A DNA stretch of 25,308 bases, from the NCBI GenBank assembly GCA_043736395.1, contig JAYTCQ010000247.1:1-25308 (forward strand). Reading direction: 5' to 3'. The notes beneath the pieces were generated by a model. The model was given only the letters and a program-made list of their open reading frames with translations. It searched no databases and was not told the origin of the DNA. The position numbers and the translations under genes were made by a program. Shown piece after piece: positions 14,559 to 22,217 of this stretch; the first letter of the stretch is position 1, and the number at the start of each line of letters is the position of its first letter. The stretch comes from JAFDVL01 sp043736395. Lineage in GTDB: Bacteria > Acidobacteriota > Blastocatellia > RBC074.

Positions 14559-16508
14559 TTACTCGTCGTCTTCACGTAATTTTTCGAGCACTGAAAAATC
14601 TTCCAGTGTCGTCGTGTCGCCTGACACTTTTCCTCCGGCGGCTAACTCCCGCAGCAACCTTCGCATAATTTTTCCTGAACGTGTTTTTGGCAATGTATCC
14701 GTGAATCGAATGTCGTCAGGTTTTGCAATCGCCCCGATTTCTTTTCCGACGTGATTGCGGAGTTCCTGCTTCAACTCATCGGTGCCTGTGCGTCCGCCTT
14801 CGAGGGTGACGAAGGCTACTATCGCGGAACCTTTTAGATCGTCAGGGCGACCGACTACGGCGGCTTCGGCTACGGTGTGGTGGGAGACGAGGGCGCTTTC
14901 GACTTCTGCCGTTCCGAGGCGGTGTCCGGCGACGTTGAGCACATCGTCTACGCGACCCATAATCCAGTAATAGCCGTGCTGATCTTTGCGCGCGCCGTCT
15001 CCGGCAAAATAGTAGCCGGGGATTTCTGACCAGTACTGCGCTTTGTATCGTTCATCATCGCCCCAAATTGTCCGCAGCATTCCCGGCCAGGGCTTTTTAA
15101 TGACGAGGTAGCCGCCTTCGTTCGCGCCGCAACTTTTTCCTTCTTTGGTGATGACATCAATCGCGATCCCTGGAATTGGGCGTGTCGCTGTCCCCGGTGT
15201 AGTCGGCGTTGCTCCCGGCAAGGGCGAAATCATGATGCCGCCTGTTTCCGTTTGCCACCACGTGTCTACGATGGGGCATTTCGCTTTGCCGATGATTTGG
15301 TGATACCACATCCACGCTTCAGGATTGATTGGTTCGCCGACGGTGCCGAGCAATCGCAGTGAAGATAAATTATGTTTCAAAACCCACTGCTCGCCCCATT
15401 TAATAAAGGCACGAATCGCGGTGGGCGCGGTGTAGAAAATGTTGACTTTGTACTTATCAATAACCTGCCAGAAGCGATCAGGATTCGGATGATTCGGCGC
15501 GCCTTCATACATCAAACTTGTCGCGCCATTGGCGAGTGGGCCGTAGACTACATAGCTGTGACCCGTGACCCAGCCAATGTCGGCGGTACACCAATAAACG
15601 TCTTCGTCCTTGAGATCAAAAACTAATTTGGAAGTCATCGCAACCTGCGTCAAATATCCGCCCGTCGTATGCAAAATTCCTTTGGGCTTTCCGGTCGTGC
15701 CGGAAGTGTAGAGGATGAACAGCGGATGTTCGCTGTCTAATTCTTCGGCAGGGCAATTGTCATCTACGGTTTCGATGAGTTCGTGCCACCAGTGATCGCG
15801 TCCGGGTTGCATGGTAATTTGCGTCCCAGTGCGTTTGTAGACGATGCAGGAAGTCACGGTTGGCGTATGTTTCAGGGCTTCATCTACGGCGGGTTTGAGC
15901 TTTACTTCACCGCCACGTCGCCAGCCACCATCGGCAGTGACTACGGCTACGCATTCGCAATCGTTGATGCGGTCTTTGAGCGCGTCAGCCGAGAAGCCTC
16001 CGAAAATAATTGTATGCGTAGCGCCGATGCGGGCGCACGCCAGCATCGCAATCGCGAGTTCAGGAATCAGCGGCATGTAAAGGGCTACGCGGTCGCCTGT
16101 TTTGACGCCTTGTTTTTTAAGGACGTTCGCAAATTTGCAGACTTCGGTGTGGAGCTGTTGATAGGTCAGCGTACGGGATTCGCCCGGTTCGCCTTCCCAA
16201 ATAATCGCCGCTTTATTGCGTCGCCACGAAGTCAAATGACGATCAAGACAGTTGTAGGAAACATTTGTAGTCCCGCCAACAAACCATTTCGCGTGTGGCA
16301 AATTCCATTCGAGGACGGTATCCCATTTCTTGAACCAATGAAGATTTTCCGCCTGTTTCGCCCAATAACTTTCAGGATCAGCTTCCGCTTCGGCGTAGAG
16401 CTTCTCGTATTCGTCCATGCCTTTGACGTGGGCGTTCGCCGTGAATTCCGCAGAAGGAGGGAAGAGGCGTGATTCAGTGAGAGTGGATTCGATAGATAAT
16501 TCTGACAT
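14559..16508 (-). CDS. acs: Acetyl-CoA synthetase (AMP-forming)
   Basis: 649 residues, the usual length. It makes acetyl-CoA from acetate, ATP and CoA through an acetyl-AMP intermediate in the cytoplasm. Motifs: ATP-binding loop 'YTSGTTGKPKG' (267-277), acetate/adenylate pocket 'WWQTETGG' (417-424), 'YFAGDGARKDQHGYYWIMGR' hinge region near 500-519 and 'VAGHRLGTAEVES', and the acetylation-controlled Lys613 in 'KTRSGKIMRR'. ATG 16508 has AAGG upstream at acceptable spacing. It lies downstream of actP and the DUF485 gene on the same strand, a classic acetate-use set, although a four-helix-bundle gene with inverted repeats now separates acs from actP. A decayed fragment of a second copy sits at 13412-13615. 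Confidence 0.97.
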   Translation of the reverse strand: MSELSIESTLTESRLFPPSAEFTANAHVKGMDEYEKLYAEAEADPESYWAKQAENLHWFKKWDTVLEWNLPHAKWFVGGTTNVSYNCLDRHLTSWRRNKAAIIWEGEPGESRTLTYQQLHTEVCKFANVLKKQGVKTGDRVALYMPLIPELAIAMLACARIGATHTIIFGGFSADALKDRINDCECVAVVTADGGWRRGGEVKLKPAVDEALKHTPTVTSCIVYKRTGTQITMQPGRDHWWHELIETVDDNCPAEELDSEHPLFILYTSGTTGKPKGILHTTGGYLTQVAMTSKLVFDLKDEDVYWCTADIGWVTGHSYVVYGPLANGATSLMYEGAPNHPNPDRFWQVIDKYKVNIFYTAPTAIRAFIKWGEQWVLKHNLSSLRLLGTVGEPINPEAWMWYHQIIGKAKCPIVDTWWQTETGGIMISPLPGATPTTPGTATRPIPGIAIDVITKEGKSCGANEGGYLVIKKPWPGMLRTIWGDDERYKAQYWSEIPGYYFAGDGARKDQHGYYWIMGRVDDVLNVAGHRLGTAEVESALVSHHTVAEAAVVGRPDDLKGSAIVAFVTLEGGRTGTDELKQELRNHVGKEIGAIAKPDDIRFTDTLPKTRSGKIMRRLLRELAAGGKVSGDTTTLEDFSVLEKLREDDE

Positions 16509-16528
16509 AAATAAAAACCTTAAAATAA

Positions 16529-16562
16529 ATCAAAAGGCAAAAGGCAAAAATTAAAAGGCAAA
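16529..16562. repeat. Left inverted repeat of the four-helix-bundle cassette
   Basis: 34 bases of A-rich sequence built on AAAAGGCAAAAGGCAAAA. It is the inverted counterpart of 16973-17006, with about five mismatches in 34 positions; two more bases match on the outer side. It lies between acs and the four-helix-bundle gene. Confidence 0.75.
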
Positions 16563-16572
16563 GGGGCGGCAC

Positions 16573-16938
16573 TTAATTTTTAACTTTAGCTTTTCCTTTG
16601 GCAGTTGCTACTGCTTTCGAAAGTATTTTCTTGAGTTGTTCTGATTCGTCAACTAAGTTTCCTAAATGGTTTTGCTTTAATAATTCCGTACGATGAATCA
16701 CTCTCAGCCAGTAATTTGTTTCACGAGTTTCTTTGAGAGCAATTTGTAATTTATGAGTAAAGTCAGCATGAGACTCCGCGCCTTGAGCTTCTTCGTAGTT
16801 TGCTCCGGGAGAAGTACCGCTTAGCAATAACTGATCGCCAATTCTTCTGCCCGCAATTGAATTTGGCATTAACTCTACAAACCTAATAATTCGAACCGCA
16901 AAATTCAGCAACCGTTCACCCAAATCATTTCGCTCCAT
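16573..16938 (-). CDS. Four-helix-bundle protein of the S23/IVP (23S rRNA intervening-sequence protein) family
   Basis: 121 residues. 'LLNFAVRIIRFVELMP', 'AGRRIGDQLLLSGTSPGANYEEA', 'SHADFTHKLQIALKETRETNYWLRVI' are the family signatures: a small basic bundle of four helices, related in fold to the accessory protein Avd of diversity-generating retroelements. Function is unsettled, though nucleic-acid binding is likely from the basic surface and 'KGKAKVKN' tail. The ATG at 16938 has AAGGA upstream. The gene is placed inside the acetate cluster, between actP and acs, and is enclosed by 34-base imperfect inverted repeats (16529-16562 and 16973-17006). This suggests it arrived as a short cassette and is unrelated to acetate use. 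Members of this family were first seen in sequences inserted into 23S rRNA genes. Confidence 0.88.
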   Translation of the reverse strand: MERNDLGERLLNFAVRIIRFVELMPNSIAGRRIGDQLLLSGTSPGANYEEAQGAESHADFTHKLQIALKETRETNYWLRVIHRTELLKQNHLGNLVDESEQLKKILSKAVATAKGKAKVKN

Positions 16939-16972
16939 TTACTTTCCTTGAAAAAGAATTCCCCGCCATATT

Positions 16973-17006
16973 TTTGCTTTTTAATTTTTGACTTTTGTCA
17001 TTTGAT
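16973..17006. repeat. Right inverted repeat of the four-helix-bundle cassette
   Basis: The complement of this segment reads ATCAAATGACAAAAGTC followed by AAAAATTAAAAAGCAAA, which matches the left arm at 16529-16562 except at about five positions. Its outer edge is seven bases from the actP stop codon (TAG, complement of 17014-17016). Confidence 0.75.
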
Positions 17007-17013
17007 TTCATCG

Positions 17014-18576
17014 CTAATGCGATGTGGCTTTTTCAGCGCCGATGCCGGTATTGGCGCGCACGTTTAATTCATTATACTTCGCCTCAGCTTCCGGTTCGCG
17101 TCCGAACATTGTACCAATAATCGCGCCTAAAAATCCTAACGGAATACTAACAATGCCTGGGTTTTCAAGTGGGAAAATTGCAGCCTTTCCCATAAAGCTT
17201 GGAGAAATTAAAATCAAAATCAGCGACGAAAGTAACCCCGTAGCCAGTCCCGCTACGGCGCCTTTTGTATTAAATCTTTTCCAGAAAAGTGACAGGACAA
17301 TCACCGGCAAATTCGCCGAAGCCGCGACGGCAAAAGCGAGCGCAACTAAGAAGGCTACGTTCGCGGTCGGGCCAAGCGTGATCGCAATCGCCATGGAAAT
17401 TCCTCCGACGACAAAAGCTGTAATGCGTGCGACGCGCACTTCTTCGTGCGGAGAACTTTCTTTGCCATGCTTCAAAACATTTGTCCAAAAATCGTGAGCG
17501 AACGAAGTCGAAGCGGAAATTGTCAATCCAGCTACCACGGCGAGAATCGTAGCGAACGCAATTGCGGAAATGAATGCAAAAAATAAATCTCCCGCAATTG
17601 CCTGCGCTAAAAGTGGCGCGCTCATATTTGTCCCGCCGTTTTTCGCAATGGAATCACGCCCGACAATTGTTGCGGCTCCGAACCCAAGAAACGTCGTCAA
17701 AATATAAAATGTGCCAATGATTGCCATCGCCCAGACGACGCTGACGCGAGCGGTTTTGGCATCCGGCACCGTATAAAAACGTATCAAAATATGCGGCAAT
17801 CCTGCCGTCCCGAAAATCAAAGCCATCCCTAACGAAATCAAATCCCACGCGCCCCATTTGCCGTTATATTTTAGGCCCGGCGTCATAAAATTCTGCGTCA
17901 CTAAATTTCCAGCGGCATCGTGATACTGAACGTTGGCTACGGCATTGAAGAATTCGCCGAAGCTGAAATGAAAATGTTTCAATACTAAAAAGCTCAATAA
18001 AATCGTGCCGCTCATCAATAAAATCGCTTTGATAATTTGTACCCAGGTTGTCGCCAGCATTCCGCCGAAGACAACGTAGACGATCATCAATACGCCGACG
18101 CCGATGACGGCTGTTTGAAAATTAATGCCGGAATCTTTGAGCAATAACGATACGAGCGCACCAGCCCCGACCATCTGCGCGATCATATAAAACGTGCTGA
18201 CGGTGAGAGTGCTCAATGCTCCCATCGCACGGACAGGACGCGGAGATAAGCGATACGCGAGCACATCGGCCATCGTATATTTTCCGGCATTACGAAGCGG
18301 TTCTGCGACGACTAACAGCACCGTTAGATAAGCGACAAGCCAGCCGACCGAATACATAAATCCATCGTAGCCGTTAAAGGCGATGAGTCCCGCGATGCCT
18401 AAAAATGAGGCTGCACTCATATAATCGCCCGCGACGGCAAGTCCGTTTTGCCATCCGGTGATGGAACGTCCGGCGGCGAAATACGCGTTGGAGCCGGAAG
18501 ATTTTCGAGCGGCCCAATATGTGATTCCGAGCGTAATCACGATGAAAAACATGAACATTAAAAGTGCTGCGGACAT
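17014..18576 (-). CDS. actP: Cation/acetate symporter (SSS family)
   Basis: 520 residues with about 13 hydrophobic segments, the sodium:solute symporter fold. 'AGRSITGWQNGLAVAGDYMS' near the N-terminus is the family signature around the ion site. 'GKYTMADVLAYRLSPRPVRA' and 'TFGFGAATIVG'-like segments are typical of ActP. It brings acetate (and probably propionate or glyoxylate) across the inner membrane with a cation, feeding acetyl-CoA synthetase. Unlike many ActP proteins it has no long N-terminal signal extension before the first membrane span. ATG 18576 is preceded by an AGGAG-type site on the minus strand. It is downstream of the DUF485 gene with a 139-base spacer that contains an inverted repeat. 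Confidence 0.93.
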   Translation of the reverse strand: MSAALLMFMFFIVITLGITYWAARKSSGSNAYFAAGRSITGWQNGLAVAGDYMSAASFLGIAGLIAFNGYDGFMYSVGWLVAYLTVLLVVAEPLRNAGKYTMADVLAYRLSPRPVRAMGALSTLTVSTFYMIAQMVGAGALVSLLLKDSGINFQTAVIGVGVLMIVYVVFGGMLATTWVQIIKAILLMSGTILLSFLVLKHFHFSFGEFFNAVANVQYHDAAGNLVTQNFMTPGLKYNGKWGAWDLISLGMALIFGTAGLPHILIRFYTVPDAKTARVSVVWAMAIIGTFYILTTFLGFGAATIVGRDSIAKNGGTNMSAPLLAQAIAGDLFFAFISAIAFATILAVVAGLTISASTSFAHDFWTNVLKHGKESSPHEEVRVARITAFVVGGISMAIAITLGPTANVAFLVALAFAVAASANLPVIVLSLFWKRFNTKGAVAGLATGLLSSLILILISPSFMGKAAIFPLENPGIVSIPLGFLGAIIGTMFGREPEAEAKYNELNVRANTGIGAEKATSH

Positions 18577-18591
18577 GAAGTCTCCTGATTG

Positions 18592-18712
18592 TTAACCACG
18601 GAGCACGGAGGACACGAAGAAGAATTTCGATGAATTAATAAAACTCAAGTAGTGCTACTATAAAAAAGTCGAAATCATCAGTCCTAAACTTCTCCGTGTT
18701 CTCCGTGGTTAA
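18592..18712. repeat. Inverted repeat of the CCACGGAG...CGGAG type between DUF485 gene and actP
   Basis: TTAACCACGGAG at 18592-18603 pairs exactly with 18701-18712. Inward the arms continue with related CACGGAG units (CACGGAGGACACGAAGAAG against the complement of CTTCTCCGTGTT). The centre is AT-rich. CCACGGAGCACGGAG-like sequences occur as dispersed intergenic repeats in many environmental bacteria. In the transcript the hairpin would separate the DUF485 and actP messages. Confidence 0.75.
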
Positions 18713-18715
18713 TAT

Positions 18716-19036
18716 TTACCTTTTCAATTTGTTAATGATCCCTTGCGCCATTTCATCAAATTTACCAGCTTTCCTGACATAAATCGCCGCCAGAATCCAC
18801 GCCATAAAAAATTGTGAGAGCGCGAATAAATAGGCGATGTTGATGACGCCAAAGACGCGCATTTCCATCAGCTTCGGCGCGAAGCCGACCAGCACTGGCA
18901 AGGCGAAATAATAAATCACGAAAAATATTACAGCAGGCACAATGAATTTCACTTTCGCGGCAATTAATTTTTTGAATTCGTCAGTCGCCGCGATGCGATC
19001 CCATTCTTGGGTGGTTAGTACTTCTTTGTCAGCCAT
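18716..19036 (-). CDS. DUF485 (YjcH-like) inner-membrane protein
   Basis: 106 residues from ATG 19036, preferred over the TTG one codon upstream because GGAG lies eight bases before it. Two transmembrane segments (about residues 29-50, 'FIVPAVIFFVIYYFALPVLVGF', and 62-87, 'FGVINIAYLFALSQFFMAWILAAIYV') with cytoplasmic ends are the DUF485 pattern. The family is nearly always found beside actP, as yjcH is in enteric bacteria, and is thought to be an accessory to the symporter. It is the first gene of the acetate cluster here; a TATACT hexamer (complement of 19119-19124) is a possible -10 upstream, without a good -35. Confidence 0.9.
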   Translation of the reverse strand: MADKEVLTTQEWDRIAATDEFKKLIAAKVKFIVPAVIFFVIYYFALPVLVGFAPKLMEMRVFGVINIAYLFALSQFFMAWILAAIYVRKAGKFDEMAQGIINKLKR

Positions 19037-19185
19037 CAAATTAGCTCCTGAATGAAACTACTTGTTCGTTTGATTCCAAATAAAATTGCAGGAATGAGTG
19101 TACTGTCAGACGGGAAGTAGTATAGGCGAAGGCTGAGGAACAAAAAAGGCGATGGCGAAATACTATCTGCAAAAATTGTGGGACA

Positions 19186-19824
19186 TTATTTTTCACTTTG
19201 TTGATGAACGAGTTCAGCCATTGCGGATGCGCTATCATTTCTTATCTCTCGCAATCCATCAACAACGCCAACTTGATTTACATGCGTTTGGTTCTGACTG
19301 ACTTTCCATTTGCCGAAAATTTTCGTAATTGGGATTTCAATTCCGACGATGGCGCGCAGCATCGGTTCAATGTAATTTTCGGGCGCATCAGAAACTTTCC
19401 AGGGATTCTCTTTTGCGGCTTCTTGATGAGTCGTCAGGCGTTCGACTAACCCGCGCAGCCACGTTGTATCCTCGATGATTTTTAGTGCGCCGTAGGCGTG
19501 GACTACCGCGTAGTTCCAAGTTGGCACGACCTTGCCAGTTTCTTTTTTTGTGGCGTACCACGAAGGAGTGATATAGGAATCAGCGCCTTGAAAAATCATT
19601 ATTGCTTCAACGTCACGATTAAAGTCGCGCCAGACAGGATTAGCACGCGCGACATGTCCGCGCAGAGTTCCATATGGTGTCGGCTCAGGATCAAGTTCCA
19701 GCGGAAGATGATTCGCATTTAATCCATCGGAACTGAGCGTTACCACCGTTGCCAACGGATGATTACGCATTAATTCATGCAAAACTTCGATTCGGGTTTC
19801 TTCAAAATGGGAAGGGATGTACAT
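19186..19824 (-). CDS. PaiB-like FMN-binding protein
   Basis: 212 residues from ATG 19824 ('MYIPSHFEE', the canonical start of the family). An upstream in-frame ATG at 19863 would overlap the previous gene. Split-barrel flavin fold signatures: 'HPLATVVTLSSDGLNANHLP', 'GTLRGHVARANPVW', 'IFQGADSYITPSWY', 'VPTWNYAVVHAYG' and 'IVGIEIPITKIFGKWKVSQN'. Members are annotated as FMN-binding negative transcriptional regulators after Bacillus PaiB, but most probably bind a flavin and act as an oxidoreductase or sensor; no DNA-binding domain is visible. It starts ten bases after the stop of the thioredoxin-like gene and has no separate ribosome site, so the two are probably co-transcribed and coupled. 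Confidence 0.9.
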   Translation of the reverse strand: MYIPSHFEETRIEVLHELMRNHPLATVVTLSSDGLNANHLPLELDPEPTPYGTLRGHVARANPVWRDFNRDVEAIMIFQGADSYITPSWYATKKETGKVVPTWNYAVVHAYGALKIIEDTTWLRGLVERLTTHQEAAKENPWKVSDAPENYIEPMLRAIVGIEIPITKIFGKWKVSQNQTHVNQVGVVDGLREIRNDSASAMAELVHQQSEK

Positions 19825-19834
19825 CGCAATTTTT

Positions 19835-20737
19835 TTAGGGAGCTTCGTTGAGAACCGCTTCAATCCGCCGCGAAAGTTCGGCTTCTGAAAGTCTGGTTGG
19901 CGCGTAAAGTCGGACGATTCCTTTGCGGTCTACCAACACAAAAGTTGGTGTCGCGGACACGCCATATTGCACCATCGCTTCGGTGTCAACGGGAATCGAA
20001 ATTCCTTCGAGTCCGGTGTAGGTCGTCGCCCAGGCTTTTTCGATGACGATTTTTTCTTCGGCAGGAGTGATCGCTTTGTCGGCTTCTCCGGTTCCATAAA
20101 ATCTCGTCGGAGCCATCAGCACCAAACCACGCGTGCGAAATTTTTGCCAGACTCGACTGAGTGCGGCGGCTTGTCCTTTGCAATCTCCACACCAGTTTGC
20201 CCAGAAAAATAGAAGTACGGGTTTGCCTTTGAGGGATGAAAGTTTCGCGGGATTTGCGCCGACAAAATCCGAGGTATTAATTTCAATCGCAGTCTGACCT
20301 TCGAGTGAGAGAGCGTTAATGTTTTTGCGAATGCGCGCCCGCAGCGAAATATTTTTGGCGACTGCAAATTCATCTGACAAATAACGAATGGCAACTCCGC
20401 GTCCGTCACGTTTGGCGCGGAGCTTACCTTCGACTTCGATGGCGGCTCCGAGCGGTGTGATGAATTCAGATTTTTCAACTTTAATTTCGCGGCGCAATTC
20501 CGTCACATAAGCCGATGCCAAATCATTTTGCCCCAGCATTTCTGCACCTCGCGCCATCCATCCAATTGCATTCAAATACTCAGCATCAACGCCATTTTTG
20601 AGTTTGTATTCTTCGATCAAATTTTGTCCGCTGGCAATATCTCCGGCGGAAATTTTGTTGCGAACTGCTTGCACGAGTTCAGCGGCATGTGCGGTTACGG
20701 CGGTGAATAAAAATACTAAAATCAAAAGCTTTCGCAT
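19835..20737 (-). CDS. Exported TlpA-like thioredoxin-fold protein
   Basis: 300 residues. A signal peptide (1-18, ending 'TAHA') is followed by a helical N-terminal region with TPR-like look (about 20-130) and a thioredoxin domain from about residue 150. The redox motif is W-C-G-D-C (Cys183, Cys186), with cis-Pro near 264 ('SATPTFVLVDRKG'). CGDC is unusual beside the CxPC of most TlpA/ResA proteins and would change the redox potential. It is expected in the periplasm as a thiol-disulfide oxidoreductase. ATG 20737 has AGGAG upstream. It is followed at ten bases by the PaiB-like gene. Confidence 0.88.
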   Translation of the reverse strand: MRKLLILVFLFTAVTAHAAELVQAVRNKISAGDIASGQNLIEEYKLKNGVDAEYLNAIGWMARGAEMLGQNDLASAYVTELRREIKVEKSEFITPLGAAIEVEGKLRAKRDGRGVAIRYLSDEFAVAKNISLRARIRKNINALSLEGQTAIEINTSDFVGANPAKLSSLKGKPVLLFFWANWCGDCKGQAAALSRVWQKFRTRGLVLMAPTRFYGTGEADKAITPAEEKIVIEKAWATTYTGLEGISIPVDTEAMVQYGVSATPTFVLVDRKGIVRLYAPTRLSEAELSRRIEAVLNEAP

Positions 20738-20824
20738 TCGTTCTCCTGAAAATCATGATTCTGCGATGTGTGAATTCGAGTACAGAACTTATCATAATCA
20801 GAGGAACATTTGCGATAGTTTTCT

Positions 20825-21256
20825 TTATTCATCACGCTTCGCCCAGCCCGCAAATAGCTTACGACGACTTGCCATGATTGGTTTGACGTGCGGAATTTTC
20901 ATGACTAATTGTTCGAGATGAAACAGGTAGGTTTTTTCGCCAAACATTTCTCGAACTTCAGCGATGAATGGTTCAAGTTTAGCGAAGATAGCGAAGTGTT
21001 CCGTATTGGCTTCGAGAAATAATTTTTCATCAATGCCGCCGTTATTGACGAGTGAAGCGGCGGTATCCCAATACGATGTAACCATTCGAAATTTCGCACT
21101 TTCTTCAAATCCGCTGAGCGTCAGTTGGACGATGTCCGCTGCGCTCGTCGGATTGAATTGCGTGAAATACCACTCACGCGCTTTGCGCATTTGTTCATCG
21201 CGGCGAAGTTCGTAAAGTTTGAGAATTGATTGTGTGTCTAATGATTTTGATTCCAT
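20825..21256 (-). CDS. Conserved hypothetical protein, helical, cytoplasmic
   Basis: 143 residues from ATG 21256 ('MESKSLDTQSILKLYELRR'); the frame extends further upstream only through a repetitive GTTCGCAG-rich spacer, which is unlikely to be coding. It has no signal peptide and no membrane segment. It is predominantly helical with many charged residues, including 'EQMRKAREWYFTQFNP', 'MVTSYWDTAASLVNNGGIDEKLFLEANTEHF' and 'IAEVREMFGE'. I recognise the pattern as a protein conserved in Acidobacteriota but know no function. It is probably its own transcription unit. Confidence 0.7.
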   Translation of the reverse strand: MESKSLDTQSILKLYELRRDEQMRKAREWYFTQFNPTSAADIVQLTLSGFEESAKFRMVTSYWDTAASLVNNGGIDEKLFLEANTEHFAIFAKLEPFIAEVREMFGEKTYLFHLEQLVMKIPHVKPIMASRRKLFAGWAKRDE

Positions 21257-21376
21257 AGTAAAAGTTCGCAGTTCGCAGTAAAAATAGTTCGCAGTCCTGA
21301 GTTCGTTGTTCGCAGTAAAAGCAGTCCTCTGGAAACTACAGTGAACAGCGAACTTCATCCTACTGCGAACTATTTT
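21257..21376. repeat. GTTCGCAGT-type repeats and a 15-bp inverted pair reaching into the next gene
   Basis: The spacer holds several copies of GTTCGCAG (about 21264-21277, 21287-21294, 21308-21316). AAAATAGTTCGCAGT at 21281-21295 is exactly complementary to 21362-21376. The right arm includes the last codons and part of the stop codon of the TPR gene. This low-complexity text resembles dispersed intergenic repeats. Confidence 0.65.
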
Positions 21377-22046
21377 GTAACCTCGCCATTAAATCCGGAG
21401 AATTTACATTCATCAATGATTGACAGACTTTTAGGTTGTTCGCTGCCTGGCGCATTTTCCCTTTTGATTGCTCCAGTGCCAGCTTGAATTCACTTTGCGC
21501 TTCGCTATATTTACCCGCGAGAGCCAATAAAACGCCAAGATTATTGTGACCGCCGGGGAAATATTTTTTTTCCTGTTTGATGGCGCGTCGTAAATGTTTC
21601 ATGGCTGCTTCGTGGTTTCCTTCGCGTGACAAAAGTAAGGCGATTTGAAAGAGCGCTTCGGCGTCAGTTCCTTTTGAAACTTCAACTGCCTGTGCGAAGG
21701 CCAGCTTCGCTTTTTTCCATTCGCCAAGTTCGTTCAGCGCGATGCCGAGAGCATACGAAGCGCGTCCATAGTTTCCGCGAGTAAGGTTGATCGCAATACC
21801 GTATTCATTGACTGCCTCGCTTATTCGCCTTAATTGATAATGGCAGACGCCGAGGTTGAAATGCGCTCTCGCCTGATGCTCTCCCGACTGGGTAGCGGCG
21901 ATGCGGTATTGGGTGATCGCCATTTCATATTGTCCGGTCACGAAGAAATTATTTCCTTGTTCCATCACATCATTAACTTCCTCCGCGTGAACGGCAGGCA
22001 GCATTGCGAACGTCAACAACAATAAGCAGACTAATTTTTTCAGCAT
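21360..22046 (-). CDS. Exported tetratricopeptide-repeat protein
   Basis: 228 residues from ATG 22046, chosen for the strong AGGAGG just upstream and the signal peptide that follows (MLKKLVCLLLLTFAMLPAVHA, cleavage after 'VHA'). About five TPR units fill the mature protein: 'QGNNFFVTGQYEMAITQYRIA', 'ARAHFNLGVCHYQLRRISEA', 'YGRASYALGIALNELGEW', 'AEALFQIALLLSREGNHEAA' and 'PGGHNNLGVLLALAGKYSEA'. TPR proteins are protein-binding scaffolds; a periplasmic location is expected, and the partner is not visible. The last codons overlap an inverted-repeat arm (21362-21376). It is separated from the AraC gene, on the same strand, by a foldback. Confidence 0.9.
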   Translation of the reverse strand: MLKKLVCLLLLTFAMLPAVHAEEVNDVMEQGNNFFVTGQYEMAITQYRIAATQSGEHQARAHFNLGVCHYQLRRISEAVNEYGIAINLTRGNYGRASYALGIALNELGEWKKAKLAFAQAVEVSKGTDAEALFQIALLLSREGNHEAAMKHLRRAIKQEKKYFPGGHNNLGVLLALAGKYSEAQSEFKLALEQSKGKMRQAANNLKVCQSLMNVNSPDLMARLQNSSQ

Positions 22047-22146
22047 ATTTCCTCCTGTGTTTATTTCAGGAAGAGAATACAAAATAAAATCGATTTTCGT
22101 CTTTTCGCTGCTTGCGGATTTTTACGCGGGATTGCGGTATTGAATG

Positions 22147-22217
22147 TGTAGGGTAGGTTCTCAACCTGCCCTGCAATATTTCTAAAAACCTTGGGCAGGT
22201 TGAGAACCTACCCTACA
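22147..22217. repeat. Perfect 25-bp inverted repeat overlapping the AraC stop codon
   Basis: Arms 22147-22171 and 22193-22217 (TGTAGGGTAGGTTCTCAACC and on) are exactly complementary around a 21-base AT-rich centre. The right arm contains the TAG stop of the AraC-type gene. It could terminate transcription of that gene, but there is no clear T tract. Confidence 0.9.

Noticed and set aside
15783..16472. Long open frame opposite acs
   Set aside because: It is the antisense shadow of a strongly conserved enzyme; no family features and no ribosome site.
16573..16938. Diversity-generating retroelement accessory gene
   Set aside because: Only the fold is shared with Avd; there is no reverse transcriptase or template/variable repeat in the window.
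21257..21358. GTTCGCAG repeats as a CRISPR array
   Set aside because: Units are 8-15 bases, unevenly spaced and without spacers of constant length; no cas genes.
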